From assembly GCA_033344915.1 (NCBI GenBank), contig JAWPML010000001.1, positions 3,800,263 through 3,864,262 of the forward strand: 64,000 bases of DNA, written 5' to 3'. Below, in pieces: positions 34,901 through 42,885 of this stretch. Under the pieces are notes generated by a model that saw only the letters and a list, made by a program, of their open reading frames with translations, had not been told where the DNA came from and searched no databases. Every line of letters starts with the position of its first letter. Within the stretch, counting starts at the first letter, position 1. This DNA is from Acidimicrobiales bacterium. GTDB lineage: Bacteria; Actinomycetota; Acidimicrobiia; Acidimicrobiales; Aldehydirespiratoraceae. A program made the position numbers and the translations under genes.

Positions 34901-34919
34901 GACTCATCCCGACATCCAT
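31902..34919 (-). CDS. Large STAND-type transcriptional regulator with BTAD/SARP-like C-terminus, 1005 aa
   Basis: The N-terminal ATPase (MalT-like STAND) has Walker A VVRASAGFGKTTALAQ, Walker B QICLVFDDVHEIP and HVLLAGRHEPP. A long middle part of TPR-like helices follows (GQPGRAVDLANRARQSDLAL and similar). Near residue 750 a winged helix (LRLLGAERLEIGG, RERVRSLLGYLVVHPDA, RDAIMAALWPDANEDAARRS) leads into a bacterial transcriptional activation domain (WRFDSLLDEAAQLE, AIDLYRGDLLAG, AAELMLAHDRADDAIALA). Such proteins bind DNA after ligand and ATP binding. TACCGT 9 nt before ATG 34919 supports this start over 34988. It is divergent from whiB-like 35116; it may control neighbours or distant genes. 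Confidence 0.85.
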   Translation of the reverse strand: MDVGMSRPFRAQPPELTDALLRPAVLRRLLARFEARVLVVRASAGFGKTTALAQAVDQNRLAPRGRDAWIGCEPGDADGSHLLRGVAASLDLPPDSDVEDVAEAVAAASPAQICLVFDDVHEIPEASSGADVLTAIVADLPANGHVLLAGRHEPPLSLARLDAQGRVERLGEEDLTLDRSELVELASRGGRAIEEIDDLGGWPALVALALRSGAVNRFLNEEVIATLTADQREVLALVVALGGADDTLLTTLTGIDAGRAIGELPMVQHSDGWYEAHALWRQVFTAEEIERTRDRHQRAAIQHLLDTGQPGRAVDLANRARQSDLALAALRATLAAGQVEDVDVLGRWLAAAPDDVRRHPIAAHIEGLIEQAIDPTTEHCLELFRRAADGYEALGERDGLVNALAEVGFWFHIQRDPANLIGVAQRMQELADQGVAAAVPYTDVTQAFAGIAQGDPEAILAAVRRARTAPMTGRFRAIADWLEYQARELMGESDVALADRYLDGAGAIRGTEVIAIAARWRAGRIEELLDDPEAWQTRSGSDRARFLCHAWMSAVLAGAGRVDEGEQHWRLASRFAGERGAAQVEITLGLPELLIVHERGDTKRASEMLADLLDRLPLAGNTRLSYNGSGALIARYLPERLAGLTIPLPDRDTAPGLALGEMDATGSLDAMSAVPWPEHPGMVLSSLFLRTSCEFVCAGWAAGRPEAKPTADWLLEVIGDPARERFRDWTEHPHPDVAAAAKEILASVPLPPTASRTLRLLGAERLEIGGVESDHDDWRRERVRSLLGYLVVHPDATRDAIMAALWPDANEDAARRSLRSTLNLLLGVLEEGRAGGDAAYFVRADSSRVRLAGHDRLEVDVWRFDSLLDEAAQLEEDGAPSLALDCLSEAIDLYRGDLLAGVLEGEWLHLERQRLHVRFVRASVRAAELMLAHDRADDAIALASRLVQVEPWSEPAHRSLIAGHLQRGDRAAAFRAMQQCHEMLEEVGGPVDELTAMLERRLAGS

Positions 34920-35115
34920 GGGAGGGCGACGGTACCGCGCATGGGAGCGATGCTGCAGCGGTGCTGTCATCCGCGCGTCACCGATCACCCCTGTTCAGGG
35001 CGCCGATCAGCGTTCAGATCACGCGCGGTGGTCGGTTTTCGGAAACGACCGCGAAGAGCGGTTGTGACATCCGTCTCAGGGCTGGTAAGCCAAGGCCAGG
35101 AGAACGGGAGAGCGT

Positions 35116-35370
35116 ATGACAGTGCGGAATGTCGAGGCCGAATGGCAGCTGAAGGCTGCCTGTCGGGGCCCTCAGGCGGCGGTGTTTTTCCCACCCGCCG
35201 CGCCGGAACGGCGAGACGAGAAACGGTTCCGCGAACGCAACGCCAAAGCGATCTGCGAGACCTGTTCGGTGCGCGAGCACTGTCTGTCCTACGCCCTCAC
35301 GATCCGGGAGCAGCACGGGATCTGGGGCGGGCTCTCGGAGAGCGAGCGCCGCGAGTTGCTCACGGTCTGA
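35116..35370 (+). CDS. WhiB-family iron-sulfur transcription factor, 84 aa
   Basis: Four conserved Cys: C16 in AACRG, then CETCSVREHC (three Cys). This spacing binds a 4Fe-4S cluster that reacts with O2 or NO. The GIWGGLSESERR turn that contacts sigma region 4 follows, as does FFPPAAPERRDE near the N-terminus. Length is typical (about 85). AGGAGAACGGGAG lies upstream of ATG 35116. The 127-nt upstream region between it and the STAND regulator holds GGTCGGTTTTCGGAAACGACC, an imperfect inverted repeat (about 35029-35050). Confidence 0.94.
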   Translation: MTVRNVEAEWQLKAACRGPQAAVFFPPAAPERRDEKRFRERNAKAICETCSVREHCLSYALTIREQHGIWGGLSESERRELLTV

Positions 35371-35373
35371 TCC

Positions 35374-37092
35374 TCAGACCTCTGGCAGACGGGGCCCGGC
35401 GATGCGCAGGTCGTCGCGCCGGCGGGTGATGCCGTTGTCGTCCAGCACCGTCACGAGCGGGATCGCGAACTTGCGTGAGGTCCCCCAGGCGTCGCGCATC
35501 TCCGCCACGGTCACGCCGTCGGGCGCCGCGGCGAGCAGGCCGGCGACCACCCGGGCGGCGGCGTCGATCGCCGAGCGGGCGAAGTAGACGCCGTCCTCCT
35601 CGACCACATCGCCGCGCCGCACCAGCTCGCGGAGCTCGGCTCGGTCGACCCCCGCCGGATCCGGTGGGTTGAACGGCGCCGCCTCGAGCTCGGCGAGGAA
35701 CGAGTGGTCGGCGAGGGGGTCGGCGGCGTCGGCCACGCGCGCATGTCCGCCGTCGGTCTGCACACCGTCGAGGGTGTCGAGCACGGCCCGTTCGAACTCG
35801 TCGAGCGTCGCGATGTCGAGGCCCAACGGACCGGCGTCGTCCACCCGGGTGCGCAGGTCCGCCTGCGTCGTCGCGAGGCGGTCGGGGTCGACCGCCCAGC
35901 GGCCGATGTCGGGCTCGCGACGTTCGCCGGTGAGGCGGAAGAGATGGTCCACCTCGACGAGGCCCCGCTCGGCGATCACCCGGTCGACGGACCGATCGGG
36001 TACCGCCGACGCCGCGGCGACGAGCGGGTCGACGTCCAGGATCTCGCCGCCGCCGAGGGTCTCCCCCCGGCCGGACTCGCGGAGGATGAAGCGATCGCCG
36101 GGGAGCAGCGGAAGCCCGACGGGGAGGTGGATGCGCACGGCCCCGGTGGCCCCGGGCGCGATCTCGCGGGGGCCGAGCACCCGCACGCGCGCCGGATGTT
36201 CGCCCGAGCCGATGTAGGCCACGTGGGCGCCCCGCCGGGTGACGGCGTGGTCCAGCGCGTCGAGCACCTGGAGCCGACCATCCACGCGGGAGGTGACGTG
36301 CCACTCGCCGTCGCGCACGAGCACGTCGCCCCGCCCGAGCTGATCGTGGCTCACGCCGGTGAGGTTCACGGCGACCCGGTTGCCGGGCCCGACCTTCGTC
36401 CGTTCGGCATGAAGACTCTGGAGGGCGCGGACCCGCACCCCGTGACGTTGGGGCAGCACGAGCAGTTCGTCGTCGACGCGGATCATGCCGCCGGTGAGCG
36501 TGCCGGTGACCACCGTGCCGGAACCCTTGGCGGCGAAGACACGATCGATCCAGAGCCGGGGACGCTTGTGGTCGGCTGCGGTCGGCGTGGTGTCGAGCAG
36601 GGCGTCGAGCGCGGCGCGGAGGTCGTCCACCCCGGTGCCGTCGAGGGCGTCGACCTCGACGATCGGCGCGTCCTCGAGGAAGGTGCCCGCCACGCGATCC
36701 GCGATCTCGAGCGCAGCCAGCTCACGGAGTTCGTCGTCCGCCAGACCCACCTTGGTGAGGGCGATGAGTCCGTGCTCGATCCCGAGCAACGACAGGATGC
36801 GGAGGTGTTCCTCGGATTGCGGCTTCCAGCCTTCGGTCGCCGCGACGACGAAGGCACAGGCGTCGACGCTGCCGACGCCGGCGAGCATGTTCTTCAGGAA
36901 GCGGACATGGCCGGGTACGTCGATGAACGCCACGCCCCGGCCGCTCGGGAGCTTGGCGGACGCGAAGCCGAGGTCGATCGTGAGCCCGCGTTCCTTCTCC
37001 TCGGCGAGGCGGTCGGGGTCGGTGCCGGTGAGGGCCTTGACGAGGGTGGACTTGCCGTGGTCGACGTGTCCGGCGGTGGCGACGACGTGCAT
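35374..37092 (-). CDS. selB: Selenocysteine-specific translation elongation factor SelB, 572 aa
   Basis: Delivers Sec-tRNA(Sec) to UGA codons that carry a SECIS hairpin. The GTPase domain starts MHVVATAGHVDHGKSTLVKALTG, with RGLTIDLGFA (switch I), FIDVPGHVRFLKNM (G3) and ALTKVGLAD (G4). Domains II-III follow (about 175-345: GSGTVVTGTLTGG), then the SelB C-terminal winged helices (about 380-570), the last with DGVTVAEMRDAWGTSRKFAIPL. Length fits bacterial SelB (about 600). It starts 7 nt after the selA stop, so selA-selB are one operon. The tRNA-Sec gene is 21.5 kb away. Confidence 0.95.
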   Translation of the reverse strand: MHVVATAGHVDHGKSTLVKALTGTDPDRLAEEKERGLTIDLGFASAKLPSGRGVAFIDVPGHVRFLKNMLAGVGSVDACAFVVAATEGWKPQSEEHLRILSLLGIEHGLIALTKVGLADDELRELAALEIADRVAGTFLEDAPIVEVDALDGTGVDDLRAALDALLDTTPTAADHKRPRLWIDRVFAAKGSGTVVTGTLTGGMIRVDDELLVLPQRHGVRVRALQSLHAERTKVGPGNRVAVNLTGVSHDQLGRGDVLVRDGEWHVTSRVDGRLQVLDALDHAVTRRGAHVAYIGSGEHPARVRVLGPREIAPGATGAVRIHLPVGLPLLPGDRFILRESGRGETLGGGEILDVDPLVAAASAVPDRSVDRVIAERGLVEVDHLFRLTGERREPDIGRWAVDPDRLATTQADLRTRVDDAGPLGLDIATLDEFERAVLDTLDGVQTDGGHARVADAADPLADHSFLAELEAAPFNPPDPAGVDRAELRELVRRGDVVEEDGVYFARSAIDAAARVVAGLLAAAPDGVTVAEMRDAWGTSRKFAIPLVTVLDDNGITRRRDDLRIAGPRLPEV

Positions 37093-37099
37093 CGGTGGC

Positions 37100-38365
37100 T
37101 CAGAGACCGCCGAGTGCCGCGCCGACCTCGTCGTCGTCGGCCGGGTCGACCGTGCGCAGGTCGACGATGGTGCGTCCGTCGGCCACCCGGGCGACGAGCG
37201 GTCGCTCCCGCTGACGCAGCGTCTCGCGATGGTCGCCCTCGACGGCGATGCCCGCCGACGGGAAACCGACTTCCGGCAGGGTGCCGCCTCCGGGCGTCGC
37301 CTCGGTGTCGACCACCGTGCCCACGCCGATCGCGGCGGCCCGGTCACGCAGCTCGCCGACCGGGATCGCGACCATGCGCCAGAAGGGGATCGCGTCGCCG
37401 TCGCCGGCGAGGTAGGCGAGCGCGGTCGCCTGCAACGCGCCGAGGACCAGGCTGCCGGGGCGCAGCGCCCGGGCGAGCGGGTGGCGCGAGATCGTGTCGA
37501 TGAGGTCCGCCCGGCCGGCGATGATCCCCGCCTGCGGGCCGCCGAAGAGCTTGTCGCCCGAGAAGGTGATCAGATCGGCGCCCGCTTCGAGCGTCTGGCG
37601 GGCGGCCGGCTCCTCCGCGAGCCATCCCGGGGGCCCGCCCGACAGCCAGCCGCACCGCGAATCGAGCAGGCCCGAACCGATGTCGACCACCAGCGGGCGA
37701 TCGAGGGTGGCCAACTCCGCGGTGCGGGGCGCTTCGGTGAATCCGACGATCCGGTAGTTCGACTGGTGGACCTGGAGGATGACGCCCGCCCCGTCGCCGT
37801 GCTCCTCCACCGCTCGCCGGAAGTCCGCGAGCCGGGTGCGGTTGGTCGTGCCGACCTCGATCAGGCGAGCACCGGATCGCGCCATCACGTCGGGGATGCG
37901 GAAGCCGCCGCCGATCTCGACCAGCTCGCTGCGCGACACCACGACGCCACGGCCGTCGGCGAGCCCGGCGAGCACCAGCATCACCGCGGCCGCGCAATTG
38001 TTCACGACGATCGCCGCTTCGGCACCACAGGCGCGGGCGATGAGCGCAGGGGCGGTGGCCATGCGTGACCCGCGCTCGCCGGTGGTGAGGTCGAGCTCCA
38101 GGTTCGAGTAGGTGGCGGCTTGTTCCCAGGCGAGCGGGGCGCGGCCGAGGTTGGTGTGCAGCAGGGTGCCGGTGCCGTTGATGACCGGGGTGAGCATCCG
38201 CCGGCTCGCCTCGAGCGCGAGATCGCGGGCACGGTCCGGCTCGCCGCCGTCGATCGCGGCGCGGGCGGCGTCGACGAGGAGGGGGTGGGGAAGATCGACG
38301 TCGGCGATCGAGCGCGCCAGCTTGTCGACGGAGGGCGGGCGCTCGGACGGTGTCGAATCGGTCAC
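37100..38365 (-). CDS. selA: L-seryl-tRNA(Sec) selenium transferase SelA, 421 aa
   Basis: A PLP enzyme that converts Ser-tRNA(Sec) to Sec-tRNA(Sec) with selenophosphate. Features: PVINGTGTLLHTNLGRAPL near residue 60, SNLELDLTTGERGSR, VVNNCAAAVMLVLAGL, VGTTNRTRLADF, VHQSNYRIVGF, and the PLP lysine motif ITFSGDKLFGGPQAGII. Length is near that of E. coli SelA (463), slightly shorter at the N-terminus. TAGGCT at 38375-38380 lies 9 nt before GTG 38365. It is the first gene of the selA-selB operon. Confidence 0.95.
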   Translation of the reverse strand: MTDSTPSERPPSVDKLARSIADVDLPHPLLVDAARAAIDGGEPDRARDLALEASRRMLTPVINGTGTLLHTNLGRAPLAWEQAATYSNLELDLTTGERGSRMATAPALIARACGAEAAIVVNNCAAAVMLVLAGLADGRGVVVSRSELVEIGGGFRIPDVMARSGARLIEVGTTNRTRLADFRRAVEEHGDGAGVILQVHQSNYRIVGFTEAPRTAELATLDRPLVVDIGSGLLDSRCGWLSGGPPGWLAEEPAARQTLEAGADLITFSGDKLFGGPQAGIIAGRADLIDTISRHPLARALRPGSLVLGALQATALAYLAGDGDAIPFWRMVAIPVGELRDRAAAIGVGTVVDTEATPGGGTLPEVGFPSAGIAVEGDHRETLRQRERPLVARVADGRTIVDLRTVDPADDDEVGAALGGL

Positions 38366-38372
38366 GGTGCGC

Positions 38373-39419
38373 TCAGCCTAGGAGTCCGACATGGTCTGCC
38401 ACCGCAGCGAGACCCCGCGTGGCGTTGCGGCGGAGGAACTCCGCGCCGCGCTCGTCCGCCGGCGTGACGACCGCGATGGCGCTCACCGGATTCGGCAGGT
38501 TGAGCATGTGGCCGAGGCGGTAGTCACGCCACAACTCGTCCTCGTCCACCGTGATCCCGTGGCTCGCCAGGGTGACCCGGTACTCCCGCACGAGGTCGGG
38601 TTCGAGCCGGCGTCGGCTCTCGGTGGCGAGTGAACCCGCGCAGAAGAACGCGAGGTCGTAGACGCCCCGCCCGTGGGCTGCGAGCTGGAAGTCGAGCGCG
38701 ACGGCCCCGGTCGGACCGAACCGGAAGTTGTCGAGCCGGGCGTCCCCGTGGACGACCGTGCGATCGCCTCGCGAGAACTCGTCGACGGCGACGTCGAACC
38801 AGGTGCGACCGGCGTGCGCCGCATCGGCGAGTCCGGGGGCGAGATCCCCGAGCTTGTCGACACACATCGACCAGGTGAGGTCGAAGATCTGGCCGTAGCC
38901 CGCGACCACGGCGTCGGTCGACGCCGGGAGCCACGCCCGGCCGTCGAGGGTCGGGTCGTTCCAGAAGGCTGCGTGCCAGCGCGCCAGCGTTCGCGCCACC
39001 GCGGTCGCCTCCTCGTCGGTCGCGCCGGCGATCGAGTCGCCGGCGCGATGGTCGCCGAGGTCCTCGAGCAGGAGCCAGCCGCGACCGGTGGCGTCGTCCC
39101 AGTGCTGCGCGAGGACCTCCGGCGCCGGCGCCCGTTCCGAGGGCCGGAGCTCGCGATAGACCCCGGCCTCGCGTCGGTCGTAGCCGAACCGGTCCACGAT
39201 CTCCTGGTTCGCGGGGATCGACGCGGGGAGCTTGGCGACCACCGACGACGGTCCTTCGCCGTCCCACACGAGGTGTACGCGAGCCAGCGTGCTCAGGAAT
39301 CCGGCGCCCTCCTCGACCGGTTCCACCCGGGCCTCGACGACGGTCCCGGCGGCGGCACCGGCGCCGACGAGCGCGGCCTCGATCGCCTCGGCGCGAAGAT
39401 CGGCGAGGTCGCGGAACAT
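38373..39419 (-). CDS. Aminoglycoside-phosphotransferase-fold kinase (APH/EcKinase-like), 348 aa
   Basis: APH-fold kinase: VVAKLPAS (ATP Lys), WLLLEDLGDHRAGD, the catalytic loop TVVHGDARLDNFRFG and ALDFQLAAHGRGVYDLAFF (metal Asp). The pattern of a lipid-like start, DLGDHRAGD and the C-terminal YRLGHMLNL is closer to the choline-kinase-like/EcKinase group common in actinobacteria than to antibiotic kinases. The substrate is unknown. TAGGCT (39427-39432) lies 7 nt before ATG 39419 and overlaps the -10 of the divergent FxsA gene. It ends 7 nt upstream of the selA start region on the same strand. Confidence 0.85.
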   Translation of the reverse strand: MFRDLADLRAEAIEAALVGAGAAAGTVVEARVEPVEEGAGFLSTLARVHLVWDGEGPSSVVAKLPASIPANQEIVDRFGYDRREAGVYRELRPSERAPAPEVLAQHWDDATGRGWLLLEDLGDHRAGDSIAGATDEEATAVARTLARWHAAFWNDPTLDGRAWLPASTDAVVAGYGQIFDLTWSMCVDKLGDLAPGLADAAHAGRTWFDVAVDEFSRGDRTVVHGDARLDNFRFGPTGAVALDFQLAAHGRGVYDLAFFCAGSLATESRRRLEPDLVREYRVTLASHGITVDEDELWRDYRLGHMLNLPNPVSAIAVVTPADERGAEFLRRNATRGLAAVADHVGLLG

Positions 39420-39442
39420 GGCGCCAAGCCTAAGCTGACTCC

Positions 39443-39952
39443 GTGTTCGGCTTCCTCCTGTTGCTCTTCGGCATCGTGACGCTCACCGAGATCTGGCTCA
39501 TCGTCCAGGTCAACTCGGTGCTGGGTGGCTGGCAGACCTTTGGTCTCCTCGTGCTGGACAGCGCCATCGGCGCGTGGCTCGTCCGCCGCGAGGGGATGTC
39601 TATCCTCCGCAAACTCCAGGCGCAGCTCAGCCGGGGCGAGCTCCCCACGAATCCGCTGATCGACGGCATGCTCGTGCTCCTCGCGGGCGCCCTCATGCTG
39701 ACGCCCGGTTTCCTGACGGACGGCCTCGGGCTGCTGCTCCTGTTGCCGCCCACCCGCGTCCTGGTACGGGAGATCCTCAAGAAGCGGTTCGCCGGACGGA
39801 TCACCGTCGGGGGCACGGCCTTCGGTCCGGGTTTCGCCCCCGGCCGAGGGTTCGGCGGTTACACCGACGCCGACGCGACCGACGTCACCCCCACGGATCC
39901 GAACGGTGACGAACCGCCCGGCGCGATCGAACTCGGTCCGATCTCCGACTGA
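39443..39952 (+). CDS. FxsA-family membrane protein, 169 aa
   Basis: FxsA family: FGFLLLLFGIVTLTEIWLIV helix, VLGGWQTFGLLVLDSAIGAWL helix, RREGMSILRKLQAQLSRGE, LIDGMLVLLAGALMLTPGFLTD (the LMLTPGFLTD signature), GLLLLLPPTR. The Gly/Asp-rich tail (about 125-169) is cytoplasmic. FxsA in E. coli relieves F-exclusion of phage T7; the cellular role is not known. GTG 39443 is 6 nt after TAAGCT at 39431-39436. Its stop touches the stop of the converging GGDEF-EAL gene. Confidence 0.9.
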   Translation: MFGFLLLLFGIVTLTEIWLIVQVNSVLGGWQTFGLLVLDSAIGAWLVRREGMSILRKLQAQLSRGELPTNPLIDGMLVLLAGALMLTPGFLTDGLGLLLLLPPTRVLVREILKKRFAGRITVGGTAFGPGFAPGRGFGGYTDADATDVTPTDPNGDEPPGAIELGPISD

Positions 39953-41509
39953 TCAGCGCTGATCGCGGATGAGGTTGCGCAGCTGCTGCGCGTCGACCGG
40001 CGGCGAGATCAGATAGCCCTGGGCGTACCGGCAACCGAGCTCCTCGATGACGCGCAGGTCGTCGTCCGTCTCGACGCCCACCGCGCAGGCGTCCAGTCCC
40101 CGTTCCAGGATTCCCCCGATGACGAGCTCGGCCCGGGCCCGGCCGCGCTCACCGTGCACCCCGTGCACGAGTCGCTTGTCGAGCTTGACCAGATCGACGC
40201 CGTCCGGCACCACGAGCTCGGCTTCGCTCGTGCCGATGAACTCGTCGATGGCGACGACGACGCCGAGGGCGCGCAGTTGAGTGACGAGGCGGACGGCGGC
40301 GCCCTTGCGTTCGAGGATCGCACGGTTGATCTCGAGATGGAGCTGCTCGGCGGCGAGCCCGGCGGTGTTGAGCGTGCGGGCGAGGGCGAGCGGGAAGCGG
40401 CTGTCGGCGAGCTGCCGATCGGACACGTTCACGGACAGGAACAACGGCTCGTCGGTCTCGGGCAGGTCGAGCATGGTCGCGGCGCCCCGCTGGAGCACCG
40501 TCTCCTCGATCCGGCGGATGAGCCCGCCGTCCTCCGCGGCGCCCACCAGCTCGCGGGGGTTGAGGTGTTCGCCGTCCGGGCCGACGATGCGGAGCAGGGC
40601 CTCGACGCCGACGATGCGGCGGGTCCCGGTGTCGACGATGGGCTGGTAGTGGACCTGGATCCCGTCGCCGTCGAGCGCCCCGCGCAACTGCTGGTCCACG
40701 GTGATGCGACGCTCGGCCTTGGTGCGGAGTTCGTCGTCGAACACCTCGCAACGGTCCCGGCCGAGTCCCTTCGCCTGGTACAGCGCCGTCTCGGCGTCGC
40801 GCATCATCGCCTCGGCGTTGCGGTCGGCGCGGCCGAGGCTCACGCCGATGGACACGGTCAGGGCGGCCAGCGGGCTGTCGATCGGCGCCTCCGTGCAGCA
40901 CGCCCGGAAGCGCTCGGCCACGGTCATCGCCTCGGCGACCCCGAAGATCTCCGGACAGATGATCGCGAACTCGTCGCCGCCGACCCGGGTGAGTGTGTCG
41001 TCGGGTCGCAGCTGCTGCGCCAACGCCCGAGCGAGGGCGACCAGCGCCTCGTCACCCTCGCGAAAGCCCCGGCTGTCGTTGACGGTCTTGAACCGGTCGA
41101 TGTCGATCGAGAACACCGCAACGCTCGCCTCGCCCGTGAGCGAGGCCTGGAGCGCTCGGTCGATCGCCGCCATCGCGTACTCGCGGCGGGGGAGCCCCGT
41201 GAGTTCGTCGACGTGGATCTCGGCGACGGCGTTGCCGCACAGCGTCGTGGCACCGCCCTCGTTGCCGAGGACGACGATCTTGAGCTCGCGGGTCGATCCG
41301 TCCGCGTCGGCGACGCGAGCGAGCAGCGTGGTGCCGAAGCCCGTGCCGCGCGATTCAGCGATCCGCAGGAGCGTCGCGACGGCGACGATGTCGTCCGGGT
41401 GCATGCCGGTGGGGAGACCCAGCGAGCGCAGACGGTCCTCGAGCGCGTCGGGGTCGCCCACCTCCCGGACCCGCGTGGCAGCCGCGACCCGGCGGTTCCA
41501 CGCCGTCAT
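39953..41509 (-). CDS. GGDEF-EAL protein (cyclic-di-GMP turnover), 518 aa
   Basis: The N-terminal 100 residues are a small input region. The GGDEF domain (about 110-265) has DELTGLPRREYAM, FSIDIDRFKTVND and an intact TRVGGDEFAI loop, so cyclase activity is possible. The EAL domain (about 280-515) has VEALLRI, SVNVSD, LEINRAILE, DLVKLDKRLV and VGVETDDD with CRYAQGYLIS; most metal ligands are kept, but the usual DDFGTGYSS reads IDEFIGTSEA, replacing the second Asp by Glu. Phosphodiesterase activity is therefore uncertain. The start is unsure: ATG 41509 is used, ATG 41551 is an alternative; neither has a clear signal. Confidence 0.88.
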   Translation of the reverse strand: MTAWNRRVAAATRVREVGDPDALEDRLRSLGLPTGMHPDDIVAVATLLRIAESRGTGFGTTLLARVADADGSTRELKIVVLGNEGGATTLCGNAVAEIHVDELTGLPRREYAMAAIDRALQASLTGEASVAVFSIDIDRFKTVNDSRGFREGDEALVALARALAQQLRPDDTLTRVGGDEFAIICPEIFGVAEAMTVAERFRACCTEAPIDSPLAALTVSIGVSLGRADRNAEAMMRDAETALYQAKGLGRDRCEVFDDELRTKAERRITVDQQLRGALDGDGIQVHYQPIVDTGTRRIVGVEALLRIVGPDGEHLNPRELVGAAEDGGLIRRIEETVLQRGAATMLDLPETDEPLFLSVNVSDRQLADSRFPLALARTLNTAGLAAEQLHLEINRAILERKGAAVRLVTQLRALGVVVAIDEFIGTSEAELVVPDGVDLVKLDKRLVHGVHGERGRARAELVIGGILERGLDACAVGVETDDDLRVIEELGCRYAQGYLISPPVDAQQLRNLIRDQR

Positions 41510-41578
41510 GTCGCCGGACCAGCCTGCATTCCCACAGTGTTCAATCGGCATTGGCGGGTGCCGAATTGAGGGTGCGGG

Positions 41579-42766
41579 TCAGGCCACGTTGTCGTCGTCG
41601 ACGGCGTCCATCTCGTCGAGGGCGGCCATCGCCGCGTCGAGCATGCGGGCGCTGCACCCGGCCATCTCGACCGGAGGGATGTGCTCCTCGGCGATGGCGG
41701 TGGCAATCGCCCGCAACGCCTCGGCGGCCGCTCCGTCACCGAGCACGGCGGGTTCGCCGATGTCGCCGCCTTCGCTGACCACCGGCTCGATCGGGATCCG
41801 CCCGAGCAGGGGGACGCCCACGTCAGTCGCCAGGGCTTCGCCACCGCCGGCACCGAACAAGGCGTGGCGGCTGCCGTCGGGCGCCACGAACTCGCTCATG
41901 TTCTCGATCACTCCAACGATGCGGAGATAGTTCTTCCGGCCCATGTCGGCCACCCGCGCCGCGACCTTCTGGGCGTTGCCGGCCGGTGTGGTGACGATGA
42001 TCATCTCGGCCCGGGGCAGCATCCTGGCGAGGCCCATCTGGACGTCGCCGGTGCCCGGCGGCATGTCGATGAGCAGGTAGTCGAGGTCGTCGGACCAGGC
42101 CACGTCCTCGCAGAAGTGCTGGACGGCACGGTTCAGCATCAACCCGCGCCACATGAGCGCGGAGTCCTGCTGGTCGACGAGAAAGCCCATCGACACGACC
42201 TCGAGCCGACCGGCCCCGATCTCCCGCACGAGCGGGCGGATCTTGCCTTCCATCGCGAGCAGGTCGCCCTCGACGCCGAGCATGCGAGGGACCGAGAATC
42301 CCCAGATGTCGGCGTCCATCACGCCGACCGCGTAGCCCTTCTCGGCGAGCGCGGCGGCGAGGTTGGTGGTGATCGAGGATTTGCCCACGCCGCCCTTGCC
42401 CGAGGCGATCATGATCACCTTGGTGGTCGGCGGCACGGCGGTGTCCGGCGCGATCTGGCTCACGTTGAAACGGGCCTTCGACATCGCCTCGGACCGTTCG
42501 TCCTGGGTGAGCTCGCCCCACGAGATGGTGACGCGGGTGACGCCGGGAAGGCTGGTCAGTCGGGTGCGGATGTCCTTCTGGATCTGGGCCCGGAGCGGGC
42601 ATCCGCTGGTGGTCAGCGCGATGTCGAGGGCGATGTGCCCGTCGTCGCTCACGGTCGCGCCCTTGGCCATGCCGAGCTCGACGATGTCGCTGCCGAGCTC
42701 GGGATCGATCACCCCGCGCAGCAGCCCCATGACGTCGTCGGGGGTCGGGAGTGCGGGATCGGCCAC
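41579..42766 (-). CDS. mrp: Mrp/NBP35-type P-loop ATPase, iron-sulfur carrier, 395 aa
   Basis: The N-terminal MIP18/DUF59 domain (about 5-90: DDVMGLLRGVIDPELG, LTTSGCPLRAQIQ) is joined to a ParA-like ATPase with deviant Walker A IASGKGGVGKSSITTNLAAAL, VMDADIWGFSVPRMLG, LIDMPPGTGDVQM and VIENMSEF. The CxxC that binds the bridging cluster in many homologues is absent (SEFVAPDGSRHALFGAG), as is usual in actinobacterial Mrp. It loads 4Fe-4S clusters onto target enzymes. TACCCT at 42773-42778 is 6 nt before GTG 42766. It is divergent from the A-type carrier gene at 42886, a natural functional partner. Confidence 0.92.
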   Translation of the reverse strand: MADPALPTPDDVMGLLRGVIDPELGSDIVELGMAKGATVSDDGHIALDIALTTSGCPLRAQIQKDIRTRLTSLPGVTRVTISWGELTQDERSEAMSKARFNVSQIAPDTAVPPTTKVIMIASGKGGVGKSSITTNLAAALAEKGYAVGVMDADIWGFSVPRMLGVEGDLLAMEGKIRPLVREIGAGRLEVVSMGFLVDQQDSALMWRGLMLNRAVQHFCEDVAWSDDLDYLLIDMPPGTGDVQMGLARMLPRAEMIIVTTPAGNAQKVAARVADMGRKNYLRIVGVIENMSEFVAPDGSRHALFGAGGGEALATDVGVPLLGRIPIEPVVSEGGDIGEPAVLGDGAAAEALRAIATAIAEEHIPPVEMAGCSARMLDAAMAALDEMDAVDDDNVA

Positions 42767-42885
42767 GTCTCCAGGGTACCGGTGGCCCGCCCCGTCGGCC
42801 GCCCGTCGTCCTTCAGATGCATGTCGGGAATACCGACGGGTACACTGATGTTCGAACGACCAGACCCCTCTGAGGAGACGTACGC

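Noticed and set aside
35029-35050. Imperfect inverted repeat GGTCG...CGACC upstream of the WhiB gene as a riboswitch or operator
   Set aside because: Arms are short with a bulge and there is no second copy. Noted in the gene entry only.
31890-35429. 1178-codon + strand frame opposite the STAND regulator
   Set aside because: It is the antisense of a protein with Walker A/B and BTAD features, has biased composition, and crosses the whiB-like gene in another frame.
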